Assembly (NCBI GenBank): GCA_017623655.1 | Contig: JAGAON010000003.1 | Coordinates: 124,001-188,000 of the forward strand | Length of the DNA stretch: 64,000 bases | Reading direction: 5' to 3' | From: Prevotella sp. | GTDB lineage: Bacteria > Bacteroidota > Bacteroidia > Bacteroidales > Bacteroidaceae | Shown: positions 26,663 to 35,434 of the stretch, piece after piece | How the letters are laid out: every line of letters begins with the position of its first letter | Position numbering within the stretch: position 1 is the stretch's first letter | Translations under genes and position numbers: made by a program | The notes under the pieces: generated by a model | Database searches by the model: none | What the model was told of the DNA's origin: nothing | The model's input: only the letters and a program-made list of their open reading frames with translations

Positions 26663-29191
26663 ATGAGCATAAAAAGCATATCCCTCTGCCTCATGTTGGC
26701 GTTGCTTCCGCTTTGGAGCGTGGCGCAGGACGCGAGGGACAGTGTGGAGCAACGTTACGAAAGGGGGCTGGCCGAATATGGCAACGGGCAGTTTGACCTC
26801 TGCGAAAGCCATACATTGGCCCTCCTTCCGGAGACGGACGGGATGTTAAGGAAGAGTGTTTACAGGCTGCTTGCGCTGTGCAGGATAGAGAAAGGAGACC
26901 TTGACGGAGCGCGGAAGTACGTTGCCGACCTGCTGAGGTATGACCCTTACTTCACCCCTTCGTTGGGAGACCCGCGGCGTTTTGTTGACCTCATAGAGGA
27001 GAAAAGGCAGGAGGAGATGGGCATAACGACCGCTTCACGGCAGAGGGAGACCATAGATGAGGCTCCGGTGCCGGTCACACTGATAACCGAAGAGATGATA
27101 CGCCACAGCGGGGCGGCTACGCTTCAGAAACTGCTGTGCCTGTTTGTGCCGGGCATGACGATGGCGGAGGGAACGGAATCGAATATCGCCATGCACGGGG
27201 TCTATTCCCTTTCGCAGGAGAATATACTGTTCTTGCAGGACGGACACCGCATGAACAGTTACTCCACCAACGCCGAAGCGCCGGACTACCGCACCTCTCT
27301 TGACAAGATACAGCATATCGAGCTGCTGCGGGGGCCGGCCTCTTCGCTTTACGGAAACATAGCCCTCACGGCCGTGGTGAACATCATTACCCGCAAGGGA
27401 GCGTCCCTGAACGGGGGACGACTCAGCGGAACGGCGGGCTCGCAAGGCTCATACGGCGCCTCAATGCTGCTGGGGGGAGGGAACAATGTGGCCGACGTGA
27501 TGGCGTGGGGCTCTGTCTTTTCTTCTGACGGATTCAGGCATGAGATGCCCAATACCGTTGCCGGGACAACGACATTTTATTCACATTCTTTCCGGGACAA
27601 GCCGTCTTACGATGTGGGAATAAAGGGGCATTGGCGCGATTTCACGCTGACGCTGGCGTCACAGAGGTCAAAGAAAGTGCCGTACATAAACGTATTGCAG
27701 ACTTCGGCGACGCAGAAGATTGTTACAGAGTATGATAGTGAGACGCGGCAGAACTACGGCTACTTCGTGTCGGAAGACCTGTTTGACGCCAACCGGAACT
27801 TCAATTATGACCGCTATGCCGCCGTTGACGGTGAGAAACCCGGCGTGTCACGTCTCAACCACAACATGAACGTGGACTATTCCCACACCTTTGGCAATGT
27901 GGACTTGCAGGTTTCGGCATTCCTTTCGGTGGAAAACACGGGGCTGTATAATGTGCTTGGAGACTCGGTCGATTCCGGAATAGCGTCGCTTTACCTCGAT
28001 TTCCTCGGTAAGAGGGAGCCGTTGCCGCAATGGACACGTGGCGCTTACCTTAAAATGAATTGGGAAAACTATACGGCGGGCGGCCAGATACACGCCATGA
28101 CGAACTATGACTTCTTGGGAAAAGGCTCGCTTCTCTGCGGAATACAGTACGAACACTTCTCCCTTTCCGGCGCTTCCCTGCTTATAGGAGGTGATTATAA
28201 TGCTTCGATGGTGCACCGGGCGGATTCCGTTTTCAGCGACGGAGCGGAGAATTCTTATTCTGCATACGCCCAGCTGAAGCACTATTTCACTCCCCGGCTC
28301 ATTCTGAATGCCGGCATAAGGTATGACCATAAGGTCCGCTTTGCGGGCAGTCCGTTGAACCATCTGTCGCCCCGCCTGTCACTGATATATAAGGTCTCGC
28401 CAGCAATCTCCACCCGTTTGTCATACAACCACAGCTTTGTCGATGCGCCATACCTGTACCGCTCCTGCCTCGTTTATCTGTTTTCAGGCGGCAAGGACCT
28501 GCAACCGGAGATAATGAACGCCTTTCAGCTCGGCGCAGTTTACCACAGACCGGGCTCTCGCTTCAGCGCGGAGATGAGCGGTTTCTATAATATTCTGAAA
28601 GACATCGTTATGCTTGACTTCATAATGTCAGGCGACTACGCCTTTGCCAACGCCGCGAAAATGCGGCAGTTAGGCGTTGACGGTTCTGTGCGCTATGTCT
28701 CTCCGCGTTTCTTTTTCAATGCCAACGCCACTTGGCAGCGCGTCTGCAAGGAAGAATATTTCACCCAAAACGCGGAGGGAGAGACCGTATCGTCGGATAA
28801 TTACATCGTCTTCGGAGGCAATACCCTTGGCACTCCCGAGCTGATCTCCAACATAACGGCCGCTTATTGCCCATATACCGGTGAGGGAAAGGGATTCTTC
28901 AAGGGCGGGACATTGTGGCTGCGGGGCACTGTCAGTGCGCAGACGAAGACGTATTATAAGGATATTGATATGCAATCCACATTCCATGGTTATATGGAGT
29001 ACAGCCTGTTGCATGAGGTAAGGTCGCAGTGTACGATAGGCCTTGGGCTGTCTTACGAGTGGAAACACCTTGACTTGGATGTCAGTGTGAAGAACATTAC
29101 CGATAACCAGTATTGCATTGGCTCGATGCTCACCTGCGGCGTACCGCGTCCCGGCAGGCAGTTTGTGGCCAAGGCGACAGTGAAATTCTAA
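26663..29191 (+). CDS. TonB-dependent outer-membrane receptor with N-terminal TPR-like domain
   Basis: 842 residues. Signal peptide MSIKSISLCLMLALLPLWSVA, then about 100 helical residues with TPR-like spacing (EQRYERGLAEYGNGQFDLC, YRLLALCRIEKGDLDGARKY) in place of the carboxypeptidase-like domain usual in Bacteroidales receptors. The plug starts near EAPVPVTLITEEMIRHSGA and contains IELLRGPASSLYGNIALTAV, the conserved plug end. The barrel runs to VAKATVKF with terminal Phe. No SusD-like partner follows, so a glycan role is not indicated; ligand unknown. It ends in TAATG, sharing one base with the next start. Confidence 0.85.
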   Translation: MSIKSISLCLMLALLPLWSVAQDARDSVEQRYERGLAEYGNGQFDLCESHTLALLPETDGMLRKSVYRLLALCRIEKGDLDGARKYVADLLRYDPYFTPSLGDPRRFVDLIEEKRQEEMGITTASRQRETIDEAPVPVTLITEEMIRHSGAATLQKLLCLFVPGMTMAEGTESNIAMHGVYSLSQENILFLQDGHRMNSYSTNAEAPDYRTSLDKIQHIELLRGPASSLYGNIALTAVVNIITRKGASLNGGRLSGTAGSQGSYGASMLLGGGNNVADVMAWGSVFSSDGFRHEMPNTVAGTTTFYSHSFRDKPSYDVGIKGHWRDFTLTLASQRSKKVPYINVLQTSATQKIVTEYDSETRQNYGYFVSEDLFDANRNFNYDRYAAVDGEKPGVSRLNHNMNVDYSHTFGNVDLQVSAFLSVENTGLYNVLGDSVDSGIASLYLDFLGKREPLPQWTRGAYLKMNWENYTAGGQIHAMTNYDFLGKGSLLCGIQYEHFSLSGASLLIGGDYNASMVHRADSVFSDGAENSYSAYAQLKHYFTPRLILNAGIRYDHKVRFAGSPLNHLSPRLSLIYKVSPAISTRLSYNHSFVDAPYLYRSCLVYLFSGGKDLQPEIMNAFQLGAVYHRPGSRFSAEMSGFYNILKDIVMLDFIMSGDYAFANAAKMRQLGVDGSVRYVSPRFFFNANATWQRVCKEEYFTQNAEGETVSSDNYIVFGGNTLGTPELISNITAAYCPYTGEGKGFFKGGTLWLRGTVSAQTKTYYKDIDMQSTFHGYMEYSLLHEVRSQCTIGLGLSYEWKHLDLDVSVKNITDNQYCIGSMLTCGVPRPGRQFVAKATVKF

Positions 29192-30288
29192 TGAAAAGAG
29201 ATATGATGACAGAACAATATGTAGAAGATGCCGTTGCGCTGTTAAGGCAACTGATAGCCGTTCCGTCCGTAAGCCGTGACGAGAAAGGTGCCGCGGACGT
29301 CATGCAGAGAGCCATGCAGGACTATGGCTTCAAGCCGTTCAGGGAGGGAAACAACCTTTGGATAAAGTCGGAAGACTGGGATGACGGTCGTCCCACGCTG
29401 CTTCTGAACGCTCACATAGACACCGTCAAGCCCGTGGCCACATGGGTTCGTGACCCTTTTACGCCTGTGATTGAGGGCGACAGGCTGTACGGTCTCGGCT
29501 CAAACGACTGCGGCGGAGGCTTGGTGTCGCTGCTGCAAGTGTTCCGGATGCTTGCCGACCCGTCACGGAAAGACCGTCAACCTCCAACCTCCAACCTCCA
29601 ACCTTCATTTAATTTCATATACCTTGCCTCGTGTGAAGAGGAGGTAAGCGGAGCCGGAGGCATACGTTCCGTGCTGCCGTTGCTGCCGGAAATCGACGTG
29701 GCGATAGTGGGAGAGCCGACTGGTATGCAGCCGGCCATAGCGGAAAGGGGGCTTATGGTCATTGACGGAGTGGCTCGCGGCAAGTCCGGTCATGCCGCCC
29801 GTAACGAGGGAGTCAACGCCATTTATGCGGCGCTTGACGACCTTGTGTTCATCCGTGACTACCGTTTCGAGAAGGTATCGCCGCTGCTTGGCCCGACGAA
29901 GATGCAGTGTACGGTGGTCAATAGCGGCACACAGCACAACGTAGTGCCTGACGAATGCCGCTTTATCATTGACGTGCGAACCAACGAACACTATACAAAC
30001 GAGGAGGTGTTCGCCTTTCTGCAAGGCAGGATGAAGAGCAGTCTGCAAGCCCGTTCCTTCCATCTCCACTCCTCGTCGATACCTGCTGACCATCCGCTTG
30101 TGCGGCGTTGCGTGGCAATGGGGATGCAACCGTTCGGCTCGCCGACGCTTTCCGATCAGGCTCTCATGCGCTTTCCGTCGTTCAAGTTGGGTCCGGGAGA
30201 GAGCTCGCGGTCGCACAGTGCTGACGAATTTATATGCGTTTCCGAGATAAGGAACGCCATAGAAACGTATATTAGGCTGCTGAGTTAG
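29191..30288 (+). CDS. argE: M20-family acetylornithine (N-acyl) deacylase
   Basis: Zn-dependent amidohydrolase. In Bacteroidales this family removes the acyl group from N-acyl-ornithine or -citrulline in arginine synthesis. It has 365 residues from the ATG at 29191; ATGs at 29203 and 29206 are alternatives. Metal and catalytic residues appear in LLNAHIDTVKP, LGSNDCGGG, ASCEEEVSGAGG, IVGEPTGMQPA and the final His in SSRSHSADEFI. Residues about 130-138 (PPTSNLQPS) are encoded by an intergenic-type repeat and sit in a variable loop. It starts at the receptor stop. Confidence 0.85.
   Translation: MKRDMMTEQYVEDAVALLRQLIAVPSVSRDEKGAADVMQRAMQDYGFKPFREGNNLWIKSEDWDDGRPTLLLNAHIDTVKPVATWVRDPFTPVIEGDRLYGLGSNDCGGGLVSLLQVFRMLADPSRKDRQPPTSNLQPSFNFIYLASCEEEVSGAGGIRSVLPLLPEIDVAIVGEPTGMQPAIAERGLMVIDGVARGKSGHAARNEGVNAIYAALDDLVFIRDYRFEKVSPLLGPTKMQCTVVNSGTQHNVVPDECRFIIDVRTNEHYTNEEVFAFLQGRMKSSLQARSFHLHSSSIPADHPLVRRCVAMGMQPFGSPTLSDQALMRFPSFKLGPGESSRSHSADEFICVSEIRNAIETYIRLLS
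29578..29604. repeat. CCAACCTCCAACC repeat inside the argE reading frame
   Basis: CAACCTCCAACCTCCAACCT is a near-perfect tandem of the word seen in the gaps at 4290-4318 and 8270-8330. It encodes QPPTSNLQP in the deacylase, between the helix ending MLADPSRKD and the strand FNFIYLASCEEE, and it keeps the frame. Confidence 0.75.
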
Positions 30289-30301
30289 GCGTATTCTGCG
30301 C

Positions 30302-30862
30302 TCAGTACAGTTTCAGATATTCGTAAGTGTTACCCGAAATGGCGAGGTAACGCTCAAATTCTTCATGTGAGATAACCACCGTTCCGCGGCAGTCGTTGGG
30401 GTGAAAGCTAAGCGTTTCCGCCTGCTTCAGGCTCTCGTCGAGGAACAGGTGGGTGTGGTTCTCCGTGTCGTTTATAAGTCCGAAGGGCGAGACACTGCCC
30501 GGTTCCAGCCCTAGATACCTCGCCATCCGCTCCGGAGAGGCGAAAGACAGCTTGCCGCAAGACGGCAGTCCCTGTGCCGTCAACGACGCTTTCAACCGTG
30601 CTTCCAAGTCATGTATGGCGAGATCGTGGTCGCAATGGAAGCAGACCAGATAGTGTTTGTTGCCCTTATGGTTGCGCAGAAAGATGTTTTTGCAGTGTAC
30701 CGAGCCGTCATCCCGCCACCATTTCTTCGCTTCCTCTATCGTCTTGCCCTCCGGATGGGTGTAGCAGGAGAAGCGGATGTCATGCAGTGTCAGGAAGTCC
30801 AGCACGCCTTTCATTCTCTCATTGCCCGGTATCAGCTGTATTTCCGTATCGTATGTTGCCAT
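30302..30862 (-). CDS. ProX/YbaK-type prolyl-tRNA deacylase
   Basis: 186 residues of the tRNA trans-editing superfamily, which clears mischarged alanyl- or cysteinyl-tRNA(Pro). The family lysine and surrounding pattern are visible in HCKNIFLRNHKGNKHYLVC, and the substrate pocket in LEPGSVSPFGLINDTENHTHLFLDESL. It is a free-standing domain without a synthetase. It converges on argE with a 13-nt gap and lies downstream of the lipoprotein terminator. Its exact tRNA specificity cannot be read from sequence by eye. Confidence 0.88.
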   Translation of the reverse strand: MATYDTEIQLIPGNERMKGVLDFLTLHDIRFSCYTHPEGKTIEEAKKWWRDDGSVHCKNIFLRNHKGNKHYLVCFHCDHDLAIHDLEARLKASLTAQGLPSCGKLSFASPERMARYLGLEPGSVSPFGLINDTENHTHLFLDESLKQAETLSFHPNDCRGTVVISHEEFERYLAISGNTYEYLKLY

Positions 30863-30894
30863 TAATCCTATATATATAATAAGGTATCACATAA

Positions 30895-30936
30895 AACCTC
30901 CTTCCCGTTACACCTGTGAGTGTAGGGAAGGAGGTT
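30895..30936 (-). terminator. Intrinsic terminator of the surface lipoprotein gene
   Basis: A 12-bp stem AACCTCCTTCCC (30895-30906) with GGGAAGGAGGTT (30925-30936) and an 18-nt loop. It starts 23 nt after the lipoprotein stop on the minus strand, and TTTTAT follows the stem there. Confidence 0.8.
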
Positions 30937-30959
30937 GTTTTATAGAGTAGTTTGTAGTT

Positions 30960-32468
30960 TTACTTTACAGGGTAGATGTAGAGCATTGACTCTTCGTTCA
31001 TGCTCAACTCGCCTGCGGCAGGTGCCGTGCGGTCGTCGATGTCGTCAGGCATTACGACGCAGGCAAGCGGGTCTTCCACTCCGGCTCCCTCTACCATGCC
31101 CTTCGCATACATATAAATCTTGGGCTGCTTGGCAAAGGATACTACGGAGTTGTTGAGTTTCTCCTGTATCTGCTGGCGTGTAAGGCTGCTGTTGTAGTAG
31201 TTCCGTATCTCGAAGTTGATGCCGTCCTCGTACATTGAGCGGCAGTATTTCAGCACGTCGGCGTTGATGCCTTCCGTTGAAACCGTTATGCCGGCAGCGG
31301 AGTAAGTGATGTTAAGTGTCACGGGATTACCGTTCACGTTCATTGTCACCGTCTCCGTTGTCTCGTTGTACTGGTATGCGATGTCGTGCTTCTGGACAAT
31401 CATCATGTCGTCCTGCGGGCAGTAGTACTGCGCCTCTATCGGCATGAACAGGGTGACATCGGTAGTGTCACGCACGTGAATTGACAGGTGAGACTCAATC
31501 CAGTCGCCCTGCTCGTGAGGCGCATTGAGTGCGAGGTTCACCTCAACAGAGCCTCCGCTCGGTACGGCCGGGTCGATAGGATCCACCGGAGTAGTCGGCT
31601 CGACGGGCTCTTCAGGCGTCTCCGTGTCGCCGGGGATGATGTTGTCAGACGGTACAGTCTCCAATTCTCCGTCGATGGAGAATATTATGTCCTGATAGTC
31701 GAAGTCCGTCCAGTCTTCCAGTCCGAGGTATGTCTTGCCGTTGCGGACGAATGTTCCGGCGTGAACCTGGTTGATTGTCTCCGGTGAAATCTTGTTGCCG
31801 CCGCCGTCGGTAGCGAACACTTCCTTGTTCAGGTATGAAGAACTGTAATAGACAGTCTTGTAATTATTCGGGTCACCCTCCTTCATGTCCTGCCAGTTGA
31901 AGTTGCCGTCCCAGTAGAAACCGAACTTGTAACCCTGTTTGACGGTAACCTTTATGCCCTTGCTGTATGTGGAGACAACCTGTGTGTTAGTCTCATTGTC
32001 CCAGCCATAATCGGTGCGTGTGAGGTTATAAATGTTCATGCCTTCCCAGATAAGCTGCTTGTGCATCACGCCACTCTCGTCGTAGTAGAATATGCCGAAG
32101 TTCTGCGGGTTGGTTGATGTCTGCGCGTATATCGGGTACATCTCAAACGTTATGTCGCCGTCCTTTGCGTAATAAAGGAAGTCCGTGTTGATGTTGTCGA
32201 TGTTACCGTTCTTCTCCGGAAGCACGCTTTCGCACAAAGCCTTTTCCGCTTCACGGTCGATGGCCTTGGTTTCTACGGCCTCATACGTTACAACGTCTTC
32301 CCCGCCAAGCGTGGTTCCGTTGGAGGTGAAGAGCACCTTTGATGCTTGTGCCGGCTTGAACTCAACCGCATTACCCGGCGTGGTGACGGTACTTTCGTCG
32401 CTTGATGAGCACGCTGCAAGCCCCATTGACATGGCCAATGTGGCGTAAAGATAAAGTTTTTTTGTCAT
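30960..32468 (-). CDS. Putative surface lipoprotein
   Basis: 502 residues. The signal peptide ends in a lipobox, GLAACSSSDES; acidic residues soon after the Cys resemble Bacteroidetes surface-export signals. Residues about 240-262 (YLGLEDWTDFDYQDIIFSI) resemble the DUF4114/LruC calcium-binding-type motif (G-x-E-D-x-x-D-x-D-Y-x-D). A Pro/Glu/Thr-rich linker (TPEEPVEPTTPVDPIDPAV) separates this from a C-terminal domain of about 180 residues. The substrate is unknown; it may bind or assemble at the surface. It has its own -7 box and terminator, so is monocistronic. Confidence 0.7.
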   Translation of the reverse strand: MTKKLYLYATLAMSMGLAACSSSDESTVTTPGNAVEFKPAQASKVLFTSNGTTLGGEDVVTYEAVETKAIDREAEKALCESVLPEKNGNIDNINTDFLYYAKDGDITFEMYPIYAQTSTNPQNFGIFYYDESGVMHKQLIWEGMNIYNLTRTDYGWDNETNTQVVSTYSKGIKVTVKQGYKFGFYWDGNFNWQDMKEGDPNNYKTVYYSSSYLNKEVFATDGGGNKISPETINQVHAGTFVRNGKTYLGLEDWTDFDYQDIIFSIDGELETVPSDNIIPGDTETPEEPVEPTTPVDPIDPAVPSGGSVEVNLALNAPHEQGDWIESHLSIHVRDTTDVTLFMPIEAQYYCPQDDMMIVQKHDIAYQYNETTETVTMNVNGNPVTLNITYSAAGITVSTEGINADVLKYCRSMYEDGINFEIRNYYNSSLTRQQIQEKLNNSVVSFAKQPKIYMYAKGMVEGAGVEDPLACVVMPDDIDDRTAPAAGELSMNEESMLYIYPVK

Positions 32469-32535
32469 AAATTAAGTTAGTTATTAATGTTTCCTTGATT
32501 TTCTTGTGTTAGTATAAAATGCTTAGTGTCTGCGA

Positions 32536-32543
32536 CAAAGGTA
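32536..32543 (-). promoter_or_regulatory. Minus-strand -7 box for the surface lipoprotein gene
   Basis: TACCTTTG on the minus strand, about 70 nt before the ATG at 32468, giving a leader of roughly 60 nt. The -33 region is T-rich without a clean TTG. Confidence 0.65.
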
Positions 32544-32641
32544 CTGATATATTCTGTATAAGAAAAAGAAAATAGATTAAAAAGTATTAACAGTAAGTTA
32601 AAATATCGTAAAGATAATTGCAAGGGTTATTTGTTGCCGTT

Positions 32642-32726
32642 GTAAAAGGGTGCTGATTACATTGTAATCAGGTGCTAATCGCAGTGTAATCAGCACCCTT
32701 TTGCAATGTAATCAGCACCCTTTTGT
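32642..32726. repeat. 85-bp four-unit dyad array, copy 7
   Basis: Units start at 32642, 32664, 32686 and 32708; spacers ATT, AGT, AAT. It reads +A +P -A -A. Unit 2 ends CTAATCGC, a rare variant shared with unit 2 of copy 10 along with both neighbouring spacers. Outer units are near-complementary, so the whole array could fold as one stem. Confidence 0.97.
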
Positions 32727-32759
32727 GGTGGCCTTTGTAATACGTTGAATTGCAATGCG

Positions 32760-32829
32760 TTGTAGGGACGCACCTTCTTGCCACCGGCATAAAGCCTATG
32801 GCAAGCGGCCAAGCCGAGCGGGTGCGTCC
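32760..32829. repeat. GGACGCACC palindromic element, copy 3, truncated and interrupted
   Basis: Begins TTGTAGGGACGCACC as the other copies do, but the matching GGTGCGTCC comes 46 nt later with CTTGCCACC..GGCAAGCGG hairpin sequence in between, and the second arm is missing. It is joined to array copy 7 by a linker with GGCCTTTGTAATACGTTGAA and runs, after 29 nt, into a AACCCCGAAGGGG element. It looks like a chimera of repeat families. Confidence 0.8.
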
Positions 32830-32858
32830 GAATTGCTGCGCTTCTCCGTATAGGCTGC

Positions 32859-33172
32859 GAACCCCGAAGGGGTGACATATTACAGCACAGGGTGTAAACC
32901 CTGTGTTTAGGTGGTGTGTCCGCAAAATGTATCGGGAACCCCGAAGCCGGCAGGCGAGGAGCACGAAGTGCGACGAGGGGTGACATATCCGCTGCATATA
33001 ATACGACATTACATAAATATATGGTGATGATTATATATTGTTTGGTATCACCCCTCGTCGCACTTCGTGCTCCTCGCCTGCCGGCTTCGGGGTTCCCGAT
33101 ACCATTTCCACGCACAAAATGATAACGCAGGGTTTACACCCTGCGCTTGGATATGTCACCCCTTCGGGGTTC
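32859..33172. repeat. Nested inverted repeat of about 314 bp, AACCCCGAAGGGGTGACA family, copy 1
   Basis: Ends AACCCCGAAGGGGTGACATA and its inverse, TGTCACCCCTTCGGGGTT. Inside are a CAGGGTGTAAACCCTG-type hairpin on each side and a 40-bp inner inverted pair (left from 32937, core CCGGCAGGCGAGGAGCACGA; right from 33050), around an AT-rich centre (about 32982-33048). No frame in it looks coding. It lies just downstream of asnB. Together with array copy 7 and the truncated palindrome it occupies most of the 738-bp gap. Confidence 0.9.
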
Positions 33173-33206
33173 ATCACACCATGTTTGCGGCGATGTTTTG
33201 CCGTTT

Positions 33207-34928
33207 TTACTCGTATGCCTGCTCGTGAACTCCCGCCACGGCGCGGCCTGACGGGTCGTTCATGGTCTTCCATGCCTCGTCCCATTCGAGGGCTTTGGCG
33301 GTAGAGCAGGCCACGCTCGCCTCGTGAGGCACGGCTCTTGCCGCGCTGTCGCTGGGGAAATGCTCCTCAAAAATGCAGCGGTAGTAGTACTCCTCCTTGC
33401 ACAACGGGGTGTTGATGGGGAACCGTTCCGCCGCATGGGCCATCTGTTCGTCGGTCACGGCCTTGGCCGTTATCTCCTTCAAAGTGTCTATCCATGAATA
33501 TCCCACGCCGTCGGAGAACTGCTCCTTCTGCCTCCATGCCACGCTGTCCGGCAGCATATCGGCGAACGCCTCGCGCACTATCTTCTTCTCCATCACCGTT
33601 CCCGGACACATCTTGTACTCCGGATTCAGGGACATTGCCACGTCAAGGAACTCCTTGTCGAGGAACGGCACGCGTCCCTCCACGCCCCATGCGCTCAGTG
33701 ACTTGTTCGCCCTGAGGCAGTCATACTGGTGCAGCTTGCCCAGCTTGCGCACCGTCTCCTCGTGAAACTCCCTTGCGTCCGGAGCCTTATGGAAGTACAG
33801 GTAACCGCCGAACACCTCGTCGGCACCCTCGCCCGACAGCACCATCTTGATGCCCATCGACTTTATCACCCTTGCGAGGAGGTACATTGGCGTTGACGCG
33901 CGCACGGTGGTCACGTCGTAAGTCTCTATGAAATATATCACGTCACGTATCGCATCCAGTCCCTCCTGTATGGTATAGTTGATTTCGTGGTGTACTGTCC
34001 CGATGAAATCAGCCACCTCCCGTGCCTTGGCAAGGTCCGGCGCGCCTTTCAGTCCTACCGCAAACGAGTGCAGCCTCGGCCACCATGCCTTCTCCGCACC
34101 GTCCGTCTCTATGCGTTTCGCGGCGTATTTGCGCGCTATTGCCGACGTGACGCTTGAGTCAAGGCCGCCTGACAGCAGCACGCCGTACGGCACGTCACTC
34201 ATCAGCTGGCGCCTTACCGCCCCCTCGAGAGCGTCATGAACGGCCGCCACGCTGTCCTTGTATGACAGCCGTGCGGTGTCAGCCACGGGTGCGGAACACG
34301 CTCCCGGCATACGTTCCATCCACTCGCGCCTGTACCATCTCACCATCTTTCCGTCCCTTGACCAGTAGTAGTGGCCGGGCAGGAACGGCTCGTACTCGTC
34401 GCAAAAGCCTTCCAGCGCCTTCAGCTCTGACGCCACATAGAGCCTTCCCTCCTTGTCATGTCCGATGTAAAGCGGTATCACTCCTATCGGGTCACGGCCT
34501 ATAAGGTACTCGTCAGTCTCCTCGTCGTATAGGGCGAAGGCGAATATTCCGCTCGCTTTCTCGAAGATACCGCTCGGGTCTTCGCTGCCCGCGGCTTTCC
34601 ATTCGCGGTACAGCGCAAGGATGACTTCGCAGTCGGAACCCGTCTGGAAGTCATATTTCCCCGCAAACTCCGCGCGTATGTCGCGGTGGTTGTAAATCTC
34701 TCCGTTCACCGCCAGCACCTGTTTCCTGTCGGGAGAGAACAGCGGTTGCTGTCCGGACTCGGGGTCAACGATGCTCAACCGCTCATGGGCGAGGATGGCG
34801 GAGCCGCCTACATGGATGCCGCTCCAGTCCGGTCCGCGGTGGCGGATCTTCTGACTCATCTTCAAAGCCTTCTGTCTTAGCTCGGCAGTCTGTTGCCGGA
34901 TGCCGAAAATACATGCAATTCCACACAT
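33207..34928 (-). CDS. asnB: Asparagine synthase, glutamine-hydrolysing
   Basis: Makes asparagine from aspartate, ATP and glutamine amide nitrogen. It has 573 residues, like E. coli AsnB. The nucleophile is Cys2 (MCGIACIFG). The N-terminal amidotransferase domain has HRGPDWSG, LAHERLSIVD and NGEIYNH; the synthase domain has the pyrophosphate loop LLSGGLDSSV and VLSGEGADEVFGGY. It heads a nitrogen-assimilation set with amt and glnK upstream on the same strand, though arrays and repeats separate them. Confidence 0.96.
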   Translation of the reverse strand: MCGIACIFGIRQQTAELRQKALKMSQKIRHRGPDWSGIHVGGSAILAHERLSIVDPESGQQPLFSPDRKQVLAVNGEIYNHRDIRAEFAGKYDFQTGSDCEVILALYREWKAAGSEDPSGIFEKASGIFAFALYDEETDEYLIGRDPIGVIPLYIGHDKEGRLYVASELKALEGFCDEYEPFLPGHYYWSRDGKMVRWYRREWMERMPGACSAPVADTARLSYKDSVAAVHDALEGAVRRQLMSDVPYGVLLSGGLDSSVTSAIARKYAAKRIETDGAEKAWWPRLHSFAVGLKGAPDLAKAREVADFIGTVHHEINYTIQEGLDAIRDVIYFIETYDVTTVRASTPMYLLARVIKSMGIKMVLSGEGADEVFGGYLYFHKAPDAREFHEETVRKLGKLHQYDCLRANKSLSAWGVEGRVPFLDKEFLDVAMSLNPEYKMCPGTVMEKKIVREAFADMLPDSVAWRQKEQFSDGVGYSWIDTLKEITAKAVTDEQMAHAAERFPINTPLCKEEYYYRCIFEEHFPSDSAARAVPHEASVACSTAKALEWDEAWKTMNDPSGRAVAGVHEQAYE

Positions 34929-35048
34929 AATGTTTGTTCTTTTTAATTGGTTATGGTTTAAGTTTGTCTTGTCTGTTCTATGTCGTTCGCCTCTTGCAGG
35001 GTATAGGTTTGTTCGTTGGATTTGCTGTGCATATCGTTTGCATCGTCT

Positions 35049-35382
35049 AACCCTGAAAGGGTGACATAATACAGCCCGGGGTGTTAACCCCGGGAGTTGT
35101 CATGTTGGGCAATGAATAGCATTGGCACCCCAAAGCCGTAAGGCGAGGCGGTCTAAAACCGCCGAGGGGTGTTCTTCGCTTGTTGTCTTGTTCCGATACA
35201 TTGCCGTTTTGTTTTCTTGTGTGACCATTTCTTGTTTTCTTGTCACCCACTTCTTTTACCCCTCGTCGCACGTTGTGCTCCTCGCCTGCCGGCTTCGGGG
35301 TGTCCGATACCTTGTGCTGGTTTGCCAATCTCTTTTCCGGGGTTAACACCCCGGGCTTGGTTCTGTCACCCCTTCGGGGTTC
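35049..35382. repeat. Nested inverted repeat of about 334 bp, AACCCCGAAGGGGTGACA family, copy 2
   Basis: The left end is AACCCTGAAAGGGTGACATA (one arm decayed) and the right end is GTCACCCCTTCGGGGTT. The second tier is CCCGGGGTGTTAACCCCGGG. The inner arms are CACCCCAAAGCCGTAAGGCG and, inverted, CGCCTGCCGGCTTCGGGGTG; the left inner arm carries GGCGGTCTAAAACCGCC in place of the usual hairpin. The centre is T-rich. It lies upstream of asnB, between it and array copy 8. Confidence 0.88.
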
Positions 35383-35434
35383 GTTGTCGATGGTGTAAGC
35401 CGCCGTAATGAACCCATGATGCAGAGGTTCTTTT

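Noticed and set aside
26663-29191. TonB receptor as a SusC-type glycan importer
   Set aside because: No SusD-like lipoprotein or glycoside hydrolase follows, and the N-terminal domain is not the usual SusC type.
34710-34727. CCAGCACCTGTTTCCTG inside asnB, resembling an array unit
   Set aside because: It lacks the GTAAT start and the TTAC end, stands alone and encodes normal AsnB residues; chance match.
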